DNA of 64,000 nt from Corynebacterium lactis RW2-5 (GCF_001274895.1 NZ_CP006841.1:2542001-2606000), one strand, 5' to 3'. Positions 42,926 to 51,540 are shown, numbered from the stretch's first letter. Made by a program: numbers and translations. The notes: a model not told the origin generated them from the letters alone.

Positions 42926-43783
42926 GTGACCAGGTTTAGACTCCCCTCCTTTTTCGTTCCTCGTGCACTCGCCCCTTTGGTTCGCTTTGCGACGCTCAAA
43001 AGGTCATTCGGCCTGCTCGGGGACTTCAAATACGAGCAGACTGACCCTGGCATTTTCTACGGTCACTTGGCCGAGGACACTATTGGCCTGTTGGAGGGTA
43101 TTGCGGCTGGGGCGTCCCGAGTCGGCTATACCGAAGCCCACGGCGATGAGGCGGCGCAGGGGGCGTCGGCAAGCGGGGCTTTGCGGGGGATGCGGATTCT
43201 CGACGTCGGCGGCGGGCCGGGCTACTTCGGACGTGCGTTCGCCGAGCGCGGCGTGGAGTACTACACCTGCGAGCCGGATGTCGGAGAGATGGCGGCGGCG
43301 GGAATCAAGCTGGAGTCGTCGGTGCGCGGTTCGGGGCTTGACCTGCCGTTTCGCGATGGTGCGTTTGACCTGACGTACTCGTCGAACGTGGCGGAACACG
43401 TGTCCGACCCGTGGCGGATGGGCCGGGAGATGCTGCGTGTGACCGCACCCGGCGGGCTGATGGTCTACTCGTACACGATTTGGTACGGGCCGTTCGGCGG
43501 GCACGAGATGGGGCTGACACATTACCTCGGCGGCGACCGCGCGCGGCGGATGTATGAGAAGAAGCACGGCAAGCGGCCGAAGAACTACTTTGGCGAGTCG
43601 CTGTTTAAGGTCGGCTGCGCGGAAGGTATGCGCTGGGGCGATGCTGTCGAGCGCGCTGGTGAGGCCGAGGTTTTGGCGGCGTTCCCGCGCTATCACCCCT
43701 GGTGGGCGTGGTGGATGGTACACGTGCCAGTGCTGCGCGAGTTCGCGGTGTCGAATCTGGTGCTGGTGCTGCGGAAGAGGTAG
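42926..43783 (+). CDS. mtrP: SAM-dependent methyltransferase, MtrP-like
   Basis: A 285-residue class I methyltransferase. Motif I is I-L-D-V-G-G-G-P-G-Y-F-G (Asp93 region), and motif IV-like residues lie in F-D-L-T-Y-S-S-N-V-A-E-H. In C. glutamicum the protein at this locus, MtrP (NCgl2764, Rv0224c in M. tuberculosis), is needed for acetylation and transport of trehalose mycolates together with TmaT. Synteny here (AftD, TmaT, DUF3068, Rv0226c-like, glycosyltransferase, this gene) supports orthology. Its substrate has not been established in those organisms to my knowledge. The GTG at 42926 sits just after TAGGTTTAT, so a leaderless transcript is plausible. An unknown 134-residue gene follows after three bases. 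One GTCGGCAAGC word is within it. Confidence 0.87.
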   Translation: MTRFRLPSFFVPRALAPLVRFATLKRSFGLLGDFKYEQTDPGIFYGHLAEDTIGLLEGIAAGASRVGYTEAHGDEAAQGASASGALRGMRILDVGGGPGYFGRAFAERGVEYYTCEPDVGEMAAAGIKLESSVRGSGLDLPFRDGAFDLTYSSNVAEHVSDPWRMGREMLRVTAPGGLMVYSYTIWYGPFGGHEMGLTHYLGGDRARRMYEKKHGKRPKNYFGESLFKVGCAEGMRWGDAVERAGEAEVLAAFPRYHPWWAWWMVHVPVLREFAVSNLVLVLRKR

Positions 43784-43786
43784 TGG

Positions 43787-44191
43787 ATGAGTCCGGAAGT
43801 CGATAGCGCCCAGAGCGCAAGGGATAAGCGGGAGTTTGTTGACCGAATCAATTCGGCGAAGGAGGGGTTGATCGGCACTCACGCTTTCCTCGACGACTCA
43901 GGCAACATCACCATCGACCTTTGGAAAGACATTCCCCCACGCAATTTCGTTGTGGTGGAGTGTTCCGCTCAGGTTTTGCATGACTATCTGGAGAGCGTTC
44001 GAGCAGGGGAAGCGGGTTCTTTTCATGCAGCAGATTTCGAAGGGGACATCGACAGCGCGCTCTACGACCTCGATATGCGACCGTTTGCGCAGCCGGTCAT
44101 GCGGTTTCACCATGCTAAAAGGACTTGGTATCTCGCAGAGGCAACCCTAGAACCTAATACTCTCCCCGCCCCCCCTACCGTTACCCCTTAG
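43787..44191 (+). CDS. Unknown protein coupled to the methyltransferase gene
   Basis: A 134-residue soluble, acidic protein with no signal peptide or membrane helix. Its start lies three bases after the mtrP-like stop, so it is almost certainly co-translated with it. Visible features are an N-terminal helical region rich in charged residues, a central I-D-L-W-K-D-I-P-P-R-N segment, and a C-terminal M-R-F-H-H-A-K-R-T-W-Y-L stretch before a Pro/Thr tail. I do not recognise the family. Coupling suggests a link to the methyltransferase or to envelope-lipid handling. It is the last gene before the siderophore transport operon. Confidence 0.7.
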   Translation: MSPEVDSAQSARDKREFVDRINSAKEGLIGTHAFLDDSGNITIDLWKDIPPRNFVVVECSAQVLHDYLESVRAGEAGSFHAADFEGDIDSALYDLDMRPFAQPVMRFHHAKRTWYLAEATLEPNTLPAPPTVTP

Positions 44192-44321
44192 GCCTCCAAC
44201 CATGGAGGGAACCTTTTTAGCCCGGACGAGCCTGTGGAATAGGACTGGGGCCAGGAAAAACGCCTCAGCACTCCCCCTACTTACACAACGTTTACGGGGC
44301 CGAACGACTACCTTTGCGTAA

Positions 44322-44340
44322 CAAACTGAGACTAGCCTAA
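44322..44340. promoter_or_regulatory. Probable DtxR iron box before the siderophore importer
   Basis: Read on the minus strand from 44340, the sequence TTAGGCTAGTCTCAGTTTG matches the DtxR consensus TTAGGTTAGCCTAACCTAA at about 12 of 19 positions, with the strong TTAGG-TAG left half. It lies 52 bases before the ATG of the binding protein. Iron-repressed control is inferred. Confidence 0.55.
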
Positions 44341-44392
44341 GCTTGCTTCCCAAGTGTCTATTTACTTATTTTTATGCGCCCTTGGAGGCCCC

Positions 44393-45553
44393 ATGCACCG
44401 CGAATCCGCCACACCACGCGAGACTACAAAGACCACCAGCAACCACACCGTTCGAACAACTCACACCGCCGCCCGAGCCACCGCCACACGTGCACTCCTA
44501 GCAACAGCAATCGCCGGCTCCCTCGCACTGGGCCTTGCTGCCTGCACCAGCACTGACACCAACGGTGCCAATAACGCCGCATCCGGCACCTCCACCAGCG
44601 CAGACGATAGCAACGCCGCCTTCCCCGTCACTATCAAGCACGCGTTCGGCGAGACGACCATCAATCAGGCTCCTCAGCGCGTTGCGACTGTTGGCTGGGC
44701 CAATCATGAGGTCCCCCTCGCCCTTGGCGTGGTTCCGGTCGGCATGTCCAAGGCCACCTTCGGCGATGACAATGACAACGGAATCCTGCCCTGGGTTGAG
44801 GACAAGCTAAAGGAGCTCGGTGCAGACTCCGGGGAGAAGAAGCCCGCAATCTTTGACGAGACCGACGGCATCCCCTTCGAGCAGGTAGCCGAAACAAAGC
44901 CGGATGTCATCCTGGCCTCCTACTCCGGCATTACCCAAGAGGACTACGACACGCTGTCCAAGATTGCACCCGTCGTCGCGTACCCCTCCACTGCCTGGGG
45001 AACCTCGTTGAAGGACATGATCACGATGAACTCGAAGGCTCTCGGCAAGGACTCCGAGGGCGAGAAGCTGGTCGCCGATTTAGACAACAAGACTGCCGAC
45101 GCCCTGGACGCCCACCCCGAGCTGAAGGGGAAGAAGGTCCTGTTCACGGCCTTTGGCGGCAGCACGGACCCGTCGAAGTTGGGCTTCTACTCCACGAAGG
45201 ATCCGCGCATGGGATTCCTTGTTGACCACGGTCTGGCGGCACCAGAGCTCGTCGCACGCGAGTCGGAGCGCTCGGATCAGTTCTGGATTGAGGCCTCCAC
45301 CGAGAAGCCGGAGCAGTTCGCGGACGTGGATGTGCTGCTGGCGTACTCCTCGGGCAAACCGGACGACGATAAGAAGAAGCTGGCCGACATGCAGGCCGAT
45401 CCGCTGCTGAAGAAGGTCCCAGCCATCGCGAAGGGAAAGGTCGTGTTCCTAGAAAACGGCCCGCTGGGTGCCGCCGCAAATCCGTCGCCGCTCGGCATCA
45501 CCTGGGGAATTGACCGCTACTTCGGGGAAATCGCCAAGGCCCTGAAGTCCTAG
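44393..45553 (+). CDS. Iron-siderophore ABC transporter substrate-binding lipoprotein
   Basis: A 386-residue class III binding protein (FepB/BtuF-like). The N-terminus has a long basic, Thr-rich region and then a lipobox ending L-G-L-A-A-C at about Cys51, a Ser/Thr/Asn-rich linker, and the domain opening I-K-H-A-F-G-E-T. Family features include P-Q-R-V-A-T-V-G-W, P-D-V-I-L-A-S-Y-S-G and the long inter-lobe helix. The ATG at 44393 has GGAGG just upstream; an earlier frame start lacks one. It is the first gene of an operon with two permeases, an ATPase and a siderophore-interacting protein. A DtxR-like box precedes it. The siderophore is not identifiable; no biosynthetic genes are nearby, so an imported (possibly foreign) siderophore is likely. 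Confidence 0.9.
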   Translation: MHRESATPRETTKTTSNHTVRTTHTAARATATRALLATAIAGSLALGLAACTSTDTNGANNAASGTSTSADDSNAAFPVTIKHAFGETTINQAPQRVATVGWANHEVPLALGVVPVGMSKATFGDDNDNGILPWVEDKLKELGADSGEKKPAIFDETDGIPFEQVAETKPDVILASYSGITQEDYDTLSKIAPVVAYPSTAWGTSLKDMITMNSKALGKDSEGEKLVADLDNKTADALDAHPELKGKKVLFTAFGGSTDPSKLGFYSTKDPRMGFLVDHGLAAPELVARESERSDQFWIEASTEKPEQFADVDVLLAYSSGKPDDDKKKLADMQADPLLKKVPAIAKGKVVFLENGPLGAAANPSPLGITWGIDRYFGEIAKALKS

Positions 45554-45629
45554 CGCCCCAACGACATCCCAGCTACACGCCGCCTACCAAAACACCACAC
45601 CCGACCACAGGAATACTGATCGCTCGCCT

Positions 45630-46628
45630 ATGCAGTCGAGAACGAAAACTACTCTCACCTTCGCCGTCCTTGGCGTGTGCGCCCTGGTAGCGTGCGTGTG
45701 CTCGGTGATGTTTGGGGTACGCAGCATTTCCGTCGCCGATGCCATCTCTGCCCTCGGCGGGGCCACCTCCACTCCGGGTGAGGCCGTCGCGTGGACGCGC
45801 ATTCCCCGCACCGTTATGGCATTCGCTGTGGGTGCAGCGCTTGCCATGGCTGGAACGACTCTGCAGGCCGTGACCCGCAATCCCCTGGCAGATCCAGGCA
45901 TCTTTGGCGTTCTGGCCGGCGCCGCCTTAGCCGTATGCGTCGGCATCGCCTTTGCGAATCTCTCCCGACCCCTGCCGACGATGATCACTGCCATCATCGG
46001 CGCGTTCGCCGCAGCCGTTTTTGTCTACTCGGTCGGCTCGCTGGGCCGGGGCGGGGCCACACCGTTGAAGTTAGCGCTCGCCGGCGCCGCAACCACCGCC
46101 GCACTAACTAGTCTGACCAGTGCGGTTGTTCTTCCACGCAGTGAGGTGCTCGACCAGTTTCGCTTCTGGCAAATCGGCTCGGTCGGCGGTGCCCGCTGGG
46201 ATACTCTGGCAACGGCCGCGCCGCTTCTGCTCGTTGGCACGCTGTTAGTCGCCGCCACCGCCGCGGGGCTCAATGCTCTTGCGCTTGGCGACGACACGGC
46301 CACCAGCCTCGGCATTCCCGTGGTCAGGACTCGGCTGACTGCGACCATTGGCGCGGTGATTCTTTGTGGCACGGCGACGGCACTGGCGGGGCCAATTGGT
46401 TTTATCGGACTGATTGTCCCGCACTTCTTGCGTCTCTTTCTCGGCACCGACTACCGCGTTTTGCTTCCGGCTTCATTGCTGGCGGGTGCGGTGGTGCTCG
46501 CGGCTGCCGACACGATTGGGCGGCTTGTTGGGCATCCGAGCGAGGTGGCGGTCGGCATTGTGACGCCGATGATTGGCGCTCCTGTGTTTATTTGGCTAGC
46601 CCGGCGAGTGAAGGTGGGCGAACTATGA
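45630..46628 (+). CDS. FecCD-family siderophore permease (first)
   Basis: A 332-residue permease with about nine or ten helices. The FecCD signature is clear: R-I-P-R-T-V-M-A-F near residue 58, G-T-T-L-Q-A-V-T-R-N-P-L-A-D-P, and the late G-P-I-G-F-I-G-L-I-V-P-H-F-L-R coupling region. It pairs with the next gene as a heterodimer. It starts 76 bases after the binding-protein stop, and its stop overlaps the next start (ATGA). Confidence 0.92.
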   Translation: MQSRTKTTLTFAVLGVCALVACVCSVMFGVRSISVADAISALGGATSTPGEAVAWTRIPRTVMAFAVGAALAMAGTTLQAVTRNPLADPGIFGVLAGAALAVCVGIAFANLSRPLPTMITAIIGAFAAAVFVYSVGSLGRGGATPLKLALAGAATTAALTSLTSAVVLPRSEVLDQFRFWQIGSVGGARWDTLATAAPLLLVGTLLVAATAAGLNALALGDDTATSLGIPVVRTRLTATIGAVILCGTATALAGPIGFIGLIVPHFLRLFLGTDYRVLLPASLLAGAVVLAAADTIGRLVGHPSEVAVGIVTPMIGAPVFIWLARRVKVGEL

Positions 46629-47707
46629 GCTTGGAGACCGGAGCACGCCAAAATACCGAAGCTACGATGCCGCTTGCAGATTCTCTGCGCCGCGCCCGGC
46701 GCGTGCACGCCACCGGCTATGCGATGCGCGTTATGGCCTTGGTTGTTGTCGTCGGCACGCTGTGGCTGGCAAGCCTGATGTTCGGCGAGACCACCTACTC
46801 CCTCGGCGAGGTCGCGCGGGTGGTTGTGGGGCAGACGGTGCCAGGCGCGTCGTTTAGCGTAGGCGAGCTGCGACTGCCGAGGGCGAGCATCGCGGTGGCG
46901 GCAGGGCTGGCGTTTGGCATGGCGGGGATGGTGTTTCAGACGCTGCTGCGCAATCAACTGGCGTCACCGGACATTATTGGTATTTCCAGTGCAGCGGCGG
47001 CGGCCGGGGTCACGGCGATTGTGCTGTTCCAGGCGGGTGCGGTTGTGGTTGGCTCAAGCGCGCTGGCGGTGTCGCTGCTGGTTGCAGTGGCAATTTATTT
47101 ACTGTCAACGGGATGCGGCAGGTTAGCTGGGGGCCACGGGCGCGGGTTCTCGGGGGCGCGGCTGATTCTGATTGGCATTGGTGTTGGCACGATGCTGCAG
47201 TCCTGGACTACGTACGTGCTCTCCCGGGCCGCGGCGTGGGACATGCCGACGGCGACGCGCTGGCTGACGGGCTCGCTGAACAACGTGGCGTTCGAACGTG
47301 GCTGGCCAGTGCTGGCGGTCGTGGCAGTGGCGGTTCCTCTGGCAGCCGTTGCATCGCACCAATTGGCGTGTATGCGGCTGGGGCAGGATATGGCCAAGTC
47401 GCTGGGCATTCGCTCGGCGGTTGTGCGCGTCGGGCTAATGGTGGGCGCGGTGCTGCTGGTTGCAGTGGCGACGTCCGTATGTGGGCCGGTGGCATTCGTG
47501 GCCTTTATGTCCGGGCCGATTGCGGCGAGGCTCTTCCGCCCGGGCCCCGCACTCATCATTCCGGCCGGCCTTGTTGGCGCGATACTTGTGCTCGGCGCAG
47601 ATTTGGCAGGGCAATTCCTGTTCGGCACCCGCTACCCGGTGGGTGTTGTTACGGGCGCACTCGGGGCGCCGTTCCTCATCTACCTGCTGATTCGCTCGCG
47701 TGCGTGA
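46625..47707 (+). CDS. FecCD-family siderophore permease (second)
   Basis: A 360-residue permease, partner of the preceding one. FecCD motifs: R-L-P-R-A-S-I-A-V, F-Q-T-L-L-R-N-Q-L-A-S-P-D-I-I-G and G-P-V-A-F-V-A-F-M-S-G-P-I-A. The coupling Gly-Pro-Val motif is intact. The N-terminal ~35 residues before the first helix are polar. The ATG at 46625 overlaps the previous stop, replacing a much longer open frame that starts inside that gene. Confidence 0.9.
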   Translation: MSLETGARQNTEATMPLADSLRRARRVHATGYAMRVMALVVVVGTLWLASLMFGETTYSLGEVARVVVGQTVPGASFSVGELRLPRASIAVAAGLAFGMAGMVFQTLLRNQLASPDIIGISSAAAAAGVTAIVLFQAGAVVVGSSALAVSLLVAVAIYLLSTGCGRLAGGHGRGFSGARLILIGIGVGTMLQSWTTYVLSRAAAWDMPTATRWLTGSLNNVAFERGWPVLAVVAVAVPLAAVASHQLACMRLGQDMAKSLGIRSAVVRVGLMVGAVLLVAVATSVCGPVAFVAFMSGPIAARLFRPGPALIIPAGLVGAILVLGADLAGQFLFGTRYPVGVVTGALGAPFLIYLLIRSRA

Positions 47708-47729
47708 GTTAGAAAGAGAAAGGCATACC

Positions 47730-48620
47730 TTGACTTCCACTCCTATCTCGGAGCCAGCGCAGGCACCGGCGCCGCCGCCGGTGCTCGAGGCTCGAGACTT
47801 GACCGTCGGCTACGGTGACCGCGCCATCGTGCGAGGTGTATCCACCCAGTTCGCGCCGGGGAAGGTCACGTCCATCATCGGGCCAAACGGCTGCGGCAAG
47901 TCGACACTGCTGAAGGCTCTATCCCGCCACCTGGCGCCGCAGTCTGGCTCAGTGAGCGTGGCTGACCGCGATATAAAGCAGTTCGGGGTCAAAGAGCTGG
48001 CCCGTATCATCGGGATGCTGCCACAGACGCCGATTGCCCCGGATGGCATCGCCGTGGCGGACCTCGTTGGCCGGGGAAGGACGCCTCACCAGGGCTTTTT
48101 CGGCCGGTGGAGCGCGGAGGACTACCGGGTTGTCGCGCAGTCGCTTGAGGCCACCGGACTCGGCGATCTTGGCGAGCGCCCCGTCGATGAGCTCTCCGGT
48201 GGCCAGCGCCAGCGCGCCTGGATTGCGATGGCGCTGGCCCAGCGCACCCCAGTGCTGCTCCTAGACGAGCCCACCACTTACCTCGACCTCAAGCACCAGG
48301 TGGAGGTCCTGGATCTACTCACCGACCTCAACCGCAGTCGCGGCACGACAATCGTGATGGTCCTGCACGACCTGAACCTGGCCGCGCGCTATAGCGATCA
48401 GCTGCTGGCCATGTGTGACGGACAAATCCTTGCCTCGGGTGCGCCCGGCGAGGTGGTGACTGAAGCTACCCTCCGCGATGTCTTCGACTTGGAGTCCCGC
48501 GTTATCGAAGATCCCGTCTCCGGCACTCCGGCCGTCATGCCCGTGGGCCGGTGGGGCGGTGGAGCCGCCGAAAAGAAGGAGCAGCGGCCACCAACGCTGC
48601 CTCATGCTCACCGCCACTGA
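47730..48620 (+). CDS. Siderophore ABC transporter ATP-binding protein
   Basis: A 296-residue ATPase of the FepC/FhuC type. Motifs are Walker A G-P-N-G-C-G-K-S-T, signature L-S-G-G-Q-R-Q-R, Walker B V-L-L-L-D-E-P-T-T-Y-L-D and the switch His in V-L-H-D-L-N-L-A-A-R-Y-S. The N-terminus is Pro/Ala-rich and the C-terminus Gly/His-rich. The TTG at 47730 is preferred because AAAGG lies six bases upstream; a GTG at 47700 that overlaps the permease end is an alternative. It powers the two FecCD permeases. Confidence 0.9.
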   Translation: MTSTPISEPAQAPAPPPVLEARDLTVGYGDRAIVRGVSTQFAPGKVTSIIGPNGCGKSTLLKALSRHLAPQSGSVSVADRDIKQFGVKELARIIGMLPQTPIAPDGIAVADLVGRGRTPHQGFFGRWSAEDYRVVAQSLEATGLGDLGERPVDELSGGQRQRAWIAMALAQRTPVLLLDEPTTYLDLKHQVEVLDLLTDLNRSRGTTIVMVLHDLNLAARYSDQLLAMCDGQILASGAPGEVVTEATLRDVFDLESRVIEDPVSGTPAVMPVGRWGGGAAEKKEQRPPTLPHAHRH

Positions 48621-48659
48621 CCGTTTCCCGGCTAACACCCCCGCTACAGGAGCTCGACA

Positions 48660-49784
48660 ATGTACGCACCCTTTACCGTCCGTGTGGCGCGCACCGAGCG
48701 CATCTCCCCTCATTTCCAGCGCATCACCTTCCATGGCGTCGACGATATGGGCCCCGCTGAAACAATTCGAGATCTGCGCATTAAGCTCATCATTCCCGGC
48801 CCCAGTGGCCTGCCCTGCTTCGAGTCCGACTCCGACTGGTACGCACTGTGGACCTCCCTTGATCCCGCCACGCGCGGCAATCTTCGCACCTATTCGGTGC
48901 GCGCTTTCCGACGCCCACAGGCCCCCAACGCCGCCGGTACCCCGCTGCCGGCGGAGCTGGATATCGACTTCGTGATTCACGCCGAGGACCCGGGGCCAGC
49001 GTCGGCGTGGGCGGCGTCGGCAAGCGAAGGCGACGAGCTCATTGTGATTGCGCCTACGCGAGACGACGACTCGGGGCGCGGGATCGAGTTTGCGCCAGGA
49101 GATAATCGGATTGTGCGGATGCTCGGCGATGAAACGACGCTGCCCGCGATTGCGAAGACGCTTCAGGAGTGGCCCGAAGGTGTGCGCGGCGATATCTACA
49201 TTGAGGTCCCGACCAGCGCCGATGTCCAAACCCTCGAGCTTCCCGACGCCGTGGGCATCCACTGGCTGCCGCGCGATGCGGCGGGTGTCGAGGCAACGCT
49301 TGCCGAGCCTGTCGAGTGCGGCGAGTTGCTCATGCGGAGCCTGGAGCTGCTGGGGCATGAGCTGGGGGTTGGTGACGGCGTTGGTGATGTTGACGCTGAT
49401 GCTGGTGGCGCCGAGTCGGGTGCGGACGTGAGCGCTGATGGCGGTGTCGGTTCTGAAGAGGGTGTGTCCGTGAGCGCAGGTTCGGGTTCGAGTGGCGTCG
49501 TTGCGAGCACTGCGGACGAGCCGCTGGTGTGGGAGACGCCGAGTTACTCCAGCGACGGCGAGGACCTCGGAGCGGAGGGCTCGGCTGCGCAGAAGGCGAC
49601 GGCGCAGGACGGCGCCAAGAACGCGGCGACCACGCACGGCATTGACGACACCTACTACTGGATCGCGGGTGAGGCGGGGGCCGTCGTAAAGATGCGGCGA
49701 ATGCTCGTGCGCGAGTGGGGTGTGCCGCGCGGGCATGTGTCATTCATGGGCTACTGGAAGCGCGGTGTGGCGGCGAAGGATTAA
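48660..49784 (+). CDS. Siderophore-interacting protein (FAD-binding ferric reductase) with insertion
   Basis: A 374-residue SIP-family flavoenzyme expected to reduce the iron of imported siderophores. The FAD-binding domain shows R-T-Y-S-V-R-A-F and the pyridine-nucleotide domain ends G-A-V-V-K-M-R-R-M-L-V-R-E-W-G-V-P-R. Between them, residues ~235-318 form a low-complexity insertion rich in Gly, Val, Asp, Ser and Ala that typical SIPs lack; it should be disordered. The gene follows the transporter ATPase by 39 bases. Its closing W-K-R-G motif, as in ViuB-like proteins, is intact, so the enzyme is probably active. One GTCGGCAAGC word lies in it at 49016. Confidence 0.88.
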   Translation: MYAPFTVRVARTERISPHFQRITFHGVDDMGPAETIRDLRIKLIIPGPSGLPCFESDSDWYALWTSLDPATRGNLRTYSVRAFRRPQAPNAAGTPLPAELDIDFVIHAEDPGPASAWAASASEGDELIVIAPTRDDDSGRGIEFAPGDNRIVRMLGDETTLPAIAKTLQEWPEGVRGDIYIEVPTSADVQTLELPDAVGIHWLPRDAAGVEATLAEPVECGELLMRSLELLGHELGVGDGVGDVDADAGGAESGADVSADGGVGSEEGVSVSAGSGSSGVVASTADEPLVWETPSYSSDGEDLGAEGSAAQKATAQDGAKNAATTHGIDDTYYWIAGEAGAVVKMRRMLVREWGVPRGHVSFMGYWKRGVAAKD

Positions 49785-50000
49785 GGGCCCGAACTCCAGC
49801 TCATCGCTGCGCAATACCCGCAATCCAATTGAGGATTTAGTCGATACCGCGAGTCAAAGTAAACCGGTTGATAAGCAGTGGGAAACCGACAACAGTCCCC
49901 GCCCACTCACACTGCGAGCATGGAAAAGCGCCGATACAATCCCATTGTCCAATAAAGCCTCTGTCAATAAGGCTCCATCTCGCTATACGAGGGCAGGATT

Positions 50001-51290
50001 ATGGCTCACCGGCAAACTCGCAGATCATTCCACTACGCTAGATTCGCTACCGGAGCGGTGCTTATCCCCGGATTCATGCTCGGGCTCGCAGGTTGTTCGC
50101 CTTCCAATAGCGGGGAATCTGATGCTCAATCGACAACTACCTCCACCAATAGCACTGAGGCTAAGGCAGAAAACTCCGCCGGAGCATCCGAGAATAAGGG
50201 CCTAGTGGCTGCGACCTATAACACCAGCCTTAACCGTGATACCTCTGGGGAATTGCTGAAGGACCTGCAGGAAGGTGATGAGCAAGCACGCAACATTGCT
50301 GCTGTGATTCAGCACAATAGCCCCGATGTGGTCATTCTCAATGAGTTTGATTATGACGAAGGCAACGAGGCGCTCAAGCTCTTCCGGGATAAGTACCTTG
50401 GCGCCGGACAAAAGGGCCAAGATGCCATCGATTACCCGTATATCTTTTCTGCTCCGGTAAATACTGGTGTTGATTCCGGGATGGATCTTGACGGCAACGG
50501 CAAACTGGGCGATCCCGGCGATGCTTATGGGTTTGGCAAGCACCCGGGACAGTATGGAATGGCGATATTGTCCAAGTACCCGCTGGATGAAGCCAATGCG
50601 CGTACTTTCCAGAACTTAAAGTGGGCAGATATGCCCGATAACAGAATTCCGGTGGATTTCTACGAACAAGCCGCCCCAGGAAGCGTAGAGCAGCTACGGC
50701 TTTCCAGTAAGTCTCACTGGGATGTTCCTGTGAAGTTTGATGAAGAGAATATCCATCTGCTAGTTTCCCACCCCACTCCCCCATCCTTCGATGGACCAGA
50801 GAAACGGAACTCGCGACGCAATGGTGATGAGATTCGCCTCATGGCCGATTACATCGCAGGTGGCGAGCGCGCCGAGTGGATTGTTGATGACAAAGGTCAA
50901 CGAGGTGGCCTAGCACCGGATGAGCGTTTCATCGTCTTTGGTGATAACAATTCCGATCCCGCGGATGGAGATAACTCTGGGGCCACTGGCATTGGTCAGA
51001 TTCTGGACTTGAAAGAAATTTGCGATTCCCAACCCACTAGTAAGGGAGCAGTTTTAGCCGCCCAGGTTGAAGGTAGCCCTGAGCATAAGAACCCAGATGA
51101 GCAGGACACTGCGGATTTTAGTGAACCAAAGCCTGGCAATCTGCGAGCAGATTATGTCCTGCCATCATGCAATCTTCCCCAGGCAGATAGTGGGGTCTTT
51201 TGGCCTGCCGAAGGTGAGGAGCTCAGCGACTTAATGGGCTCAGATGCCACCAGCGACCACCACCTGGTGTGGGTGCGTTTGAAGGCTTAA
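50001..51290 (+). CDS. Endonuclease/exonuclease/phosphatase-fold lipoprotein
   Basis: A 429-residue exported protein. A lipobox ends L-G-L-A-G-C at Cys32, followed by a Ser/Thr/Asn linker. The catalytic fold shows A-T-Y-N-T-S-L at the N-terminal strand, V-V-I-L-N-E-F-D (metal-binding Glu), and the late V-F-G-D-N-N-S-D and T-S-D-H-H-L-V-W-V-R motifs of the EEP superfamily. Substrates of the superfamily range from DNA to phosphate esters; an extracellular phosphodiesterase or phosphatase is the safest description. Base composition (about 50% GC over parts I counted) is clearly lower than the neighbours, suggesting transfer. A GGGCAGGAT site precedes the ATG. It stands alone between the iron operon and fadA. 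Confidence 0.85.
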   Translation: MAHRQTRRSFHYARFATGAVLIPGFMLGLAGCSPSNSGESDAQSTTTSTNSTEAKAENSAGASENKGLVAATYNTSLNRDTSGELLKDLQEGDEQARNIAAVIQHNSPDVVILNEFDYDEGNEALKLFRDKYLGAGQKGQDAIDYPYIFSAPVNTGVDSGMDLDGNGKLGDPGDAYGFGKHPGQYGMAILSKYPLDEANARTFQNLKWADMPDNRIPVDFYEQAAPGSVEQLRLSSKSHWDVPVKFDEENIHLLVSHPTPPSFDGPEKRNSRRNGDEIRLMADYIAGGERAEWIVDDKGQRGGLAPDERFIVFGDNNSDPADGDNSGATGIGQILDLKEICDSQPTSKGAVLAAQVEGSPEHKNPDEQDTADFSEPKPGNLRADYVLPSCNLPQADSGVFWPAEGEELSDLMGSDATSDHHLVWVRLKA

Positions 51291-51474
51291 CCCCTGGGCT
51301 TGGTGCAACGATGGGGTTACGGATAGATCAAGATTTTGATGGCCTAATCTGACGAACCCAAAAACTTATGTAAATACCCCCGTTTTGTTCCGTAGTCGCA
51401 GCTCAGAGCCTCACACATTCCAACTTTCGCCCCAATACCACGCGAAGTGCTGCCACCAATCCGGTCGAACATAT

Positions 51475-51514
51475 AGAGTGACGCACGAAACCAAAGAGTG
51501 ATACACGACACTCT
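51475..51514. promoter_or_regulatory. Repeated AGAGTG elements before fadA
   Basis: Two direct repeats of AGAGTGA-[CT]-[AG]-CACGA lie at 51475-51488 and 51495-51508, 20 bases apart, and an inverted ACACTCT follows at 51508-51514. The spacing of two helical turns suggests a binding site for a dimeric regulator of the fadA-fadB operon. Confidence 0.45.
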
Positions 51515-51540
51515 ACGACGAATTTGTGAGGTATAAATAC

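Noticed and set aside
46364..46624. N-terminal extension of the second FecCD permease
   Set aside because: The extension overlaps the first permease; the ATG at 46625 in an ATGA overlap begins the conserved protein.
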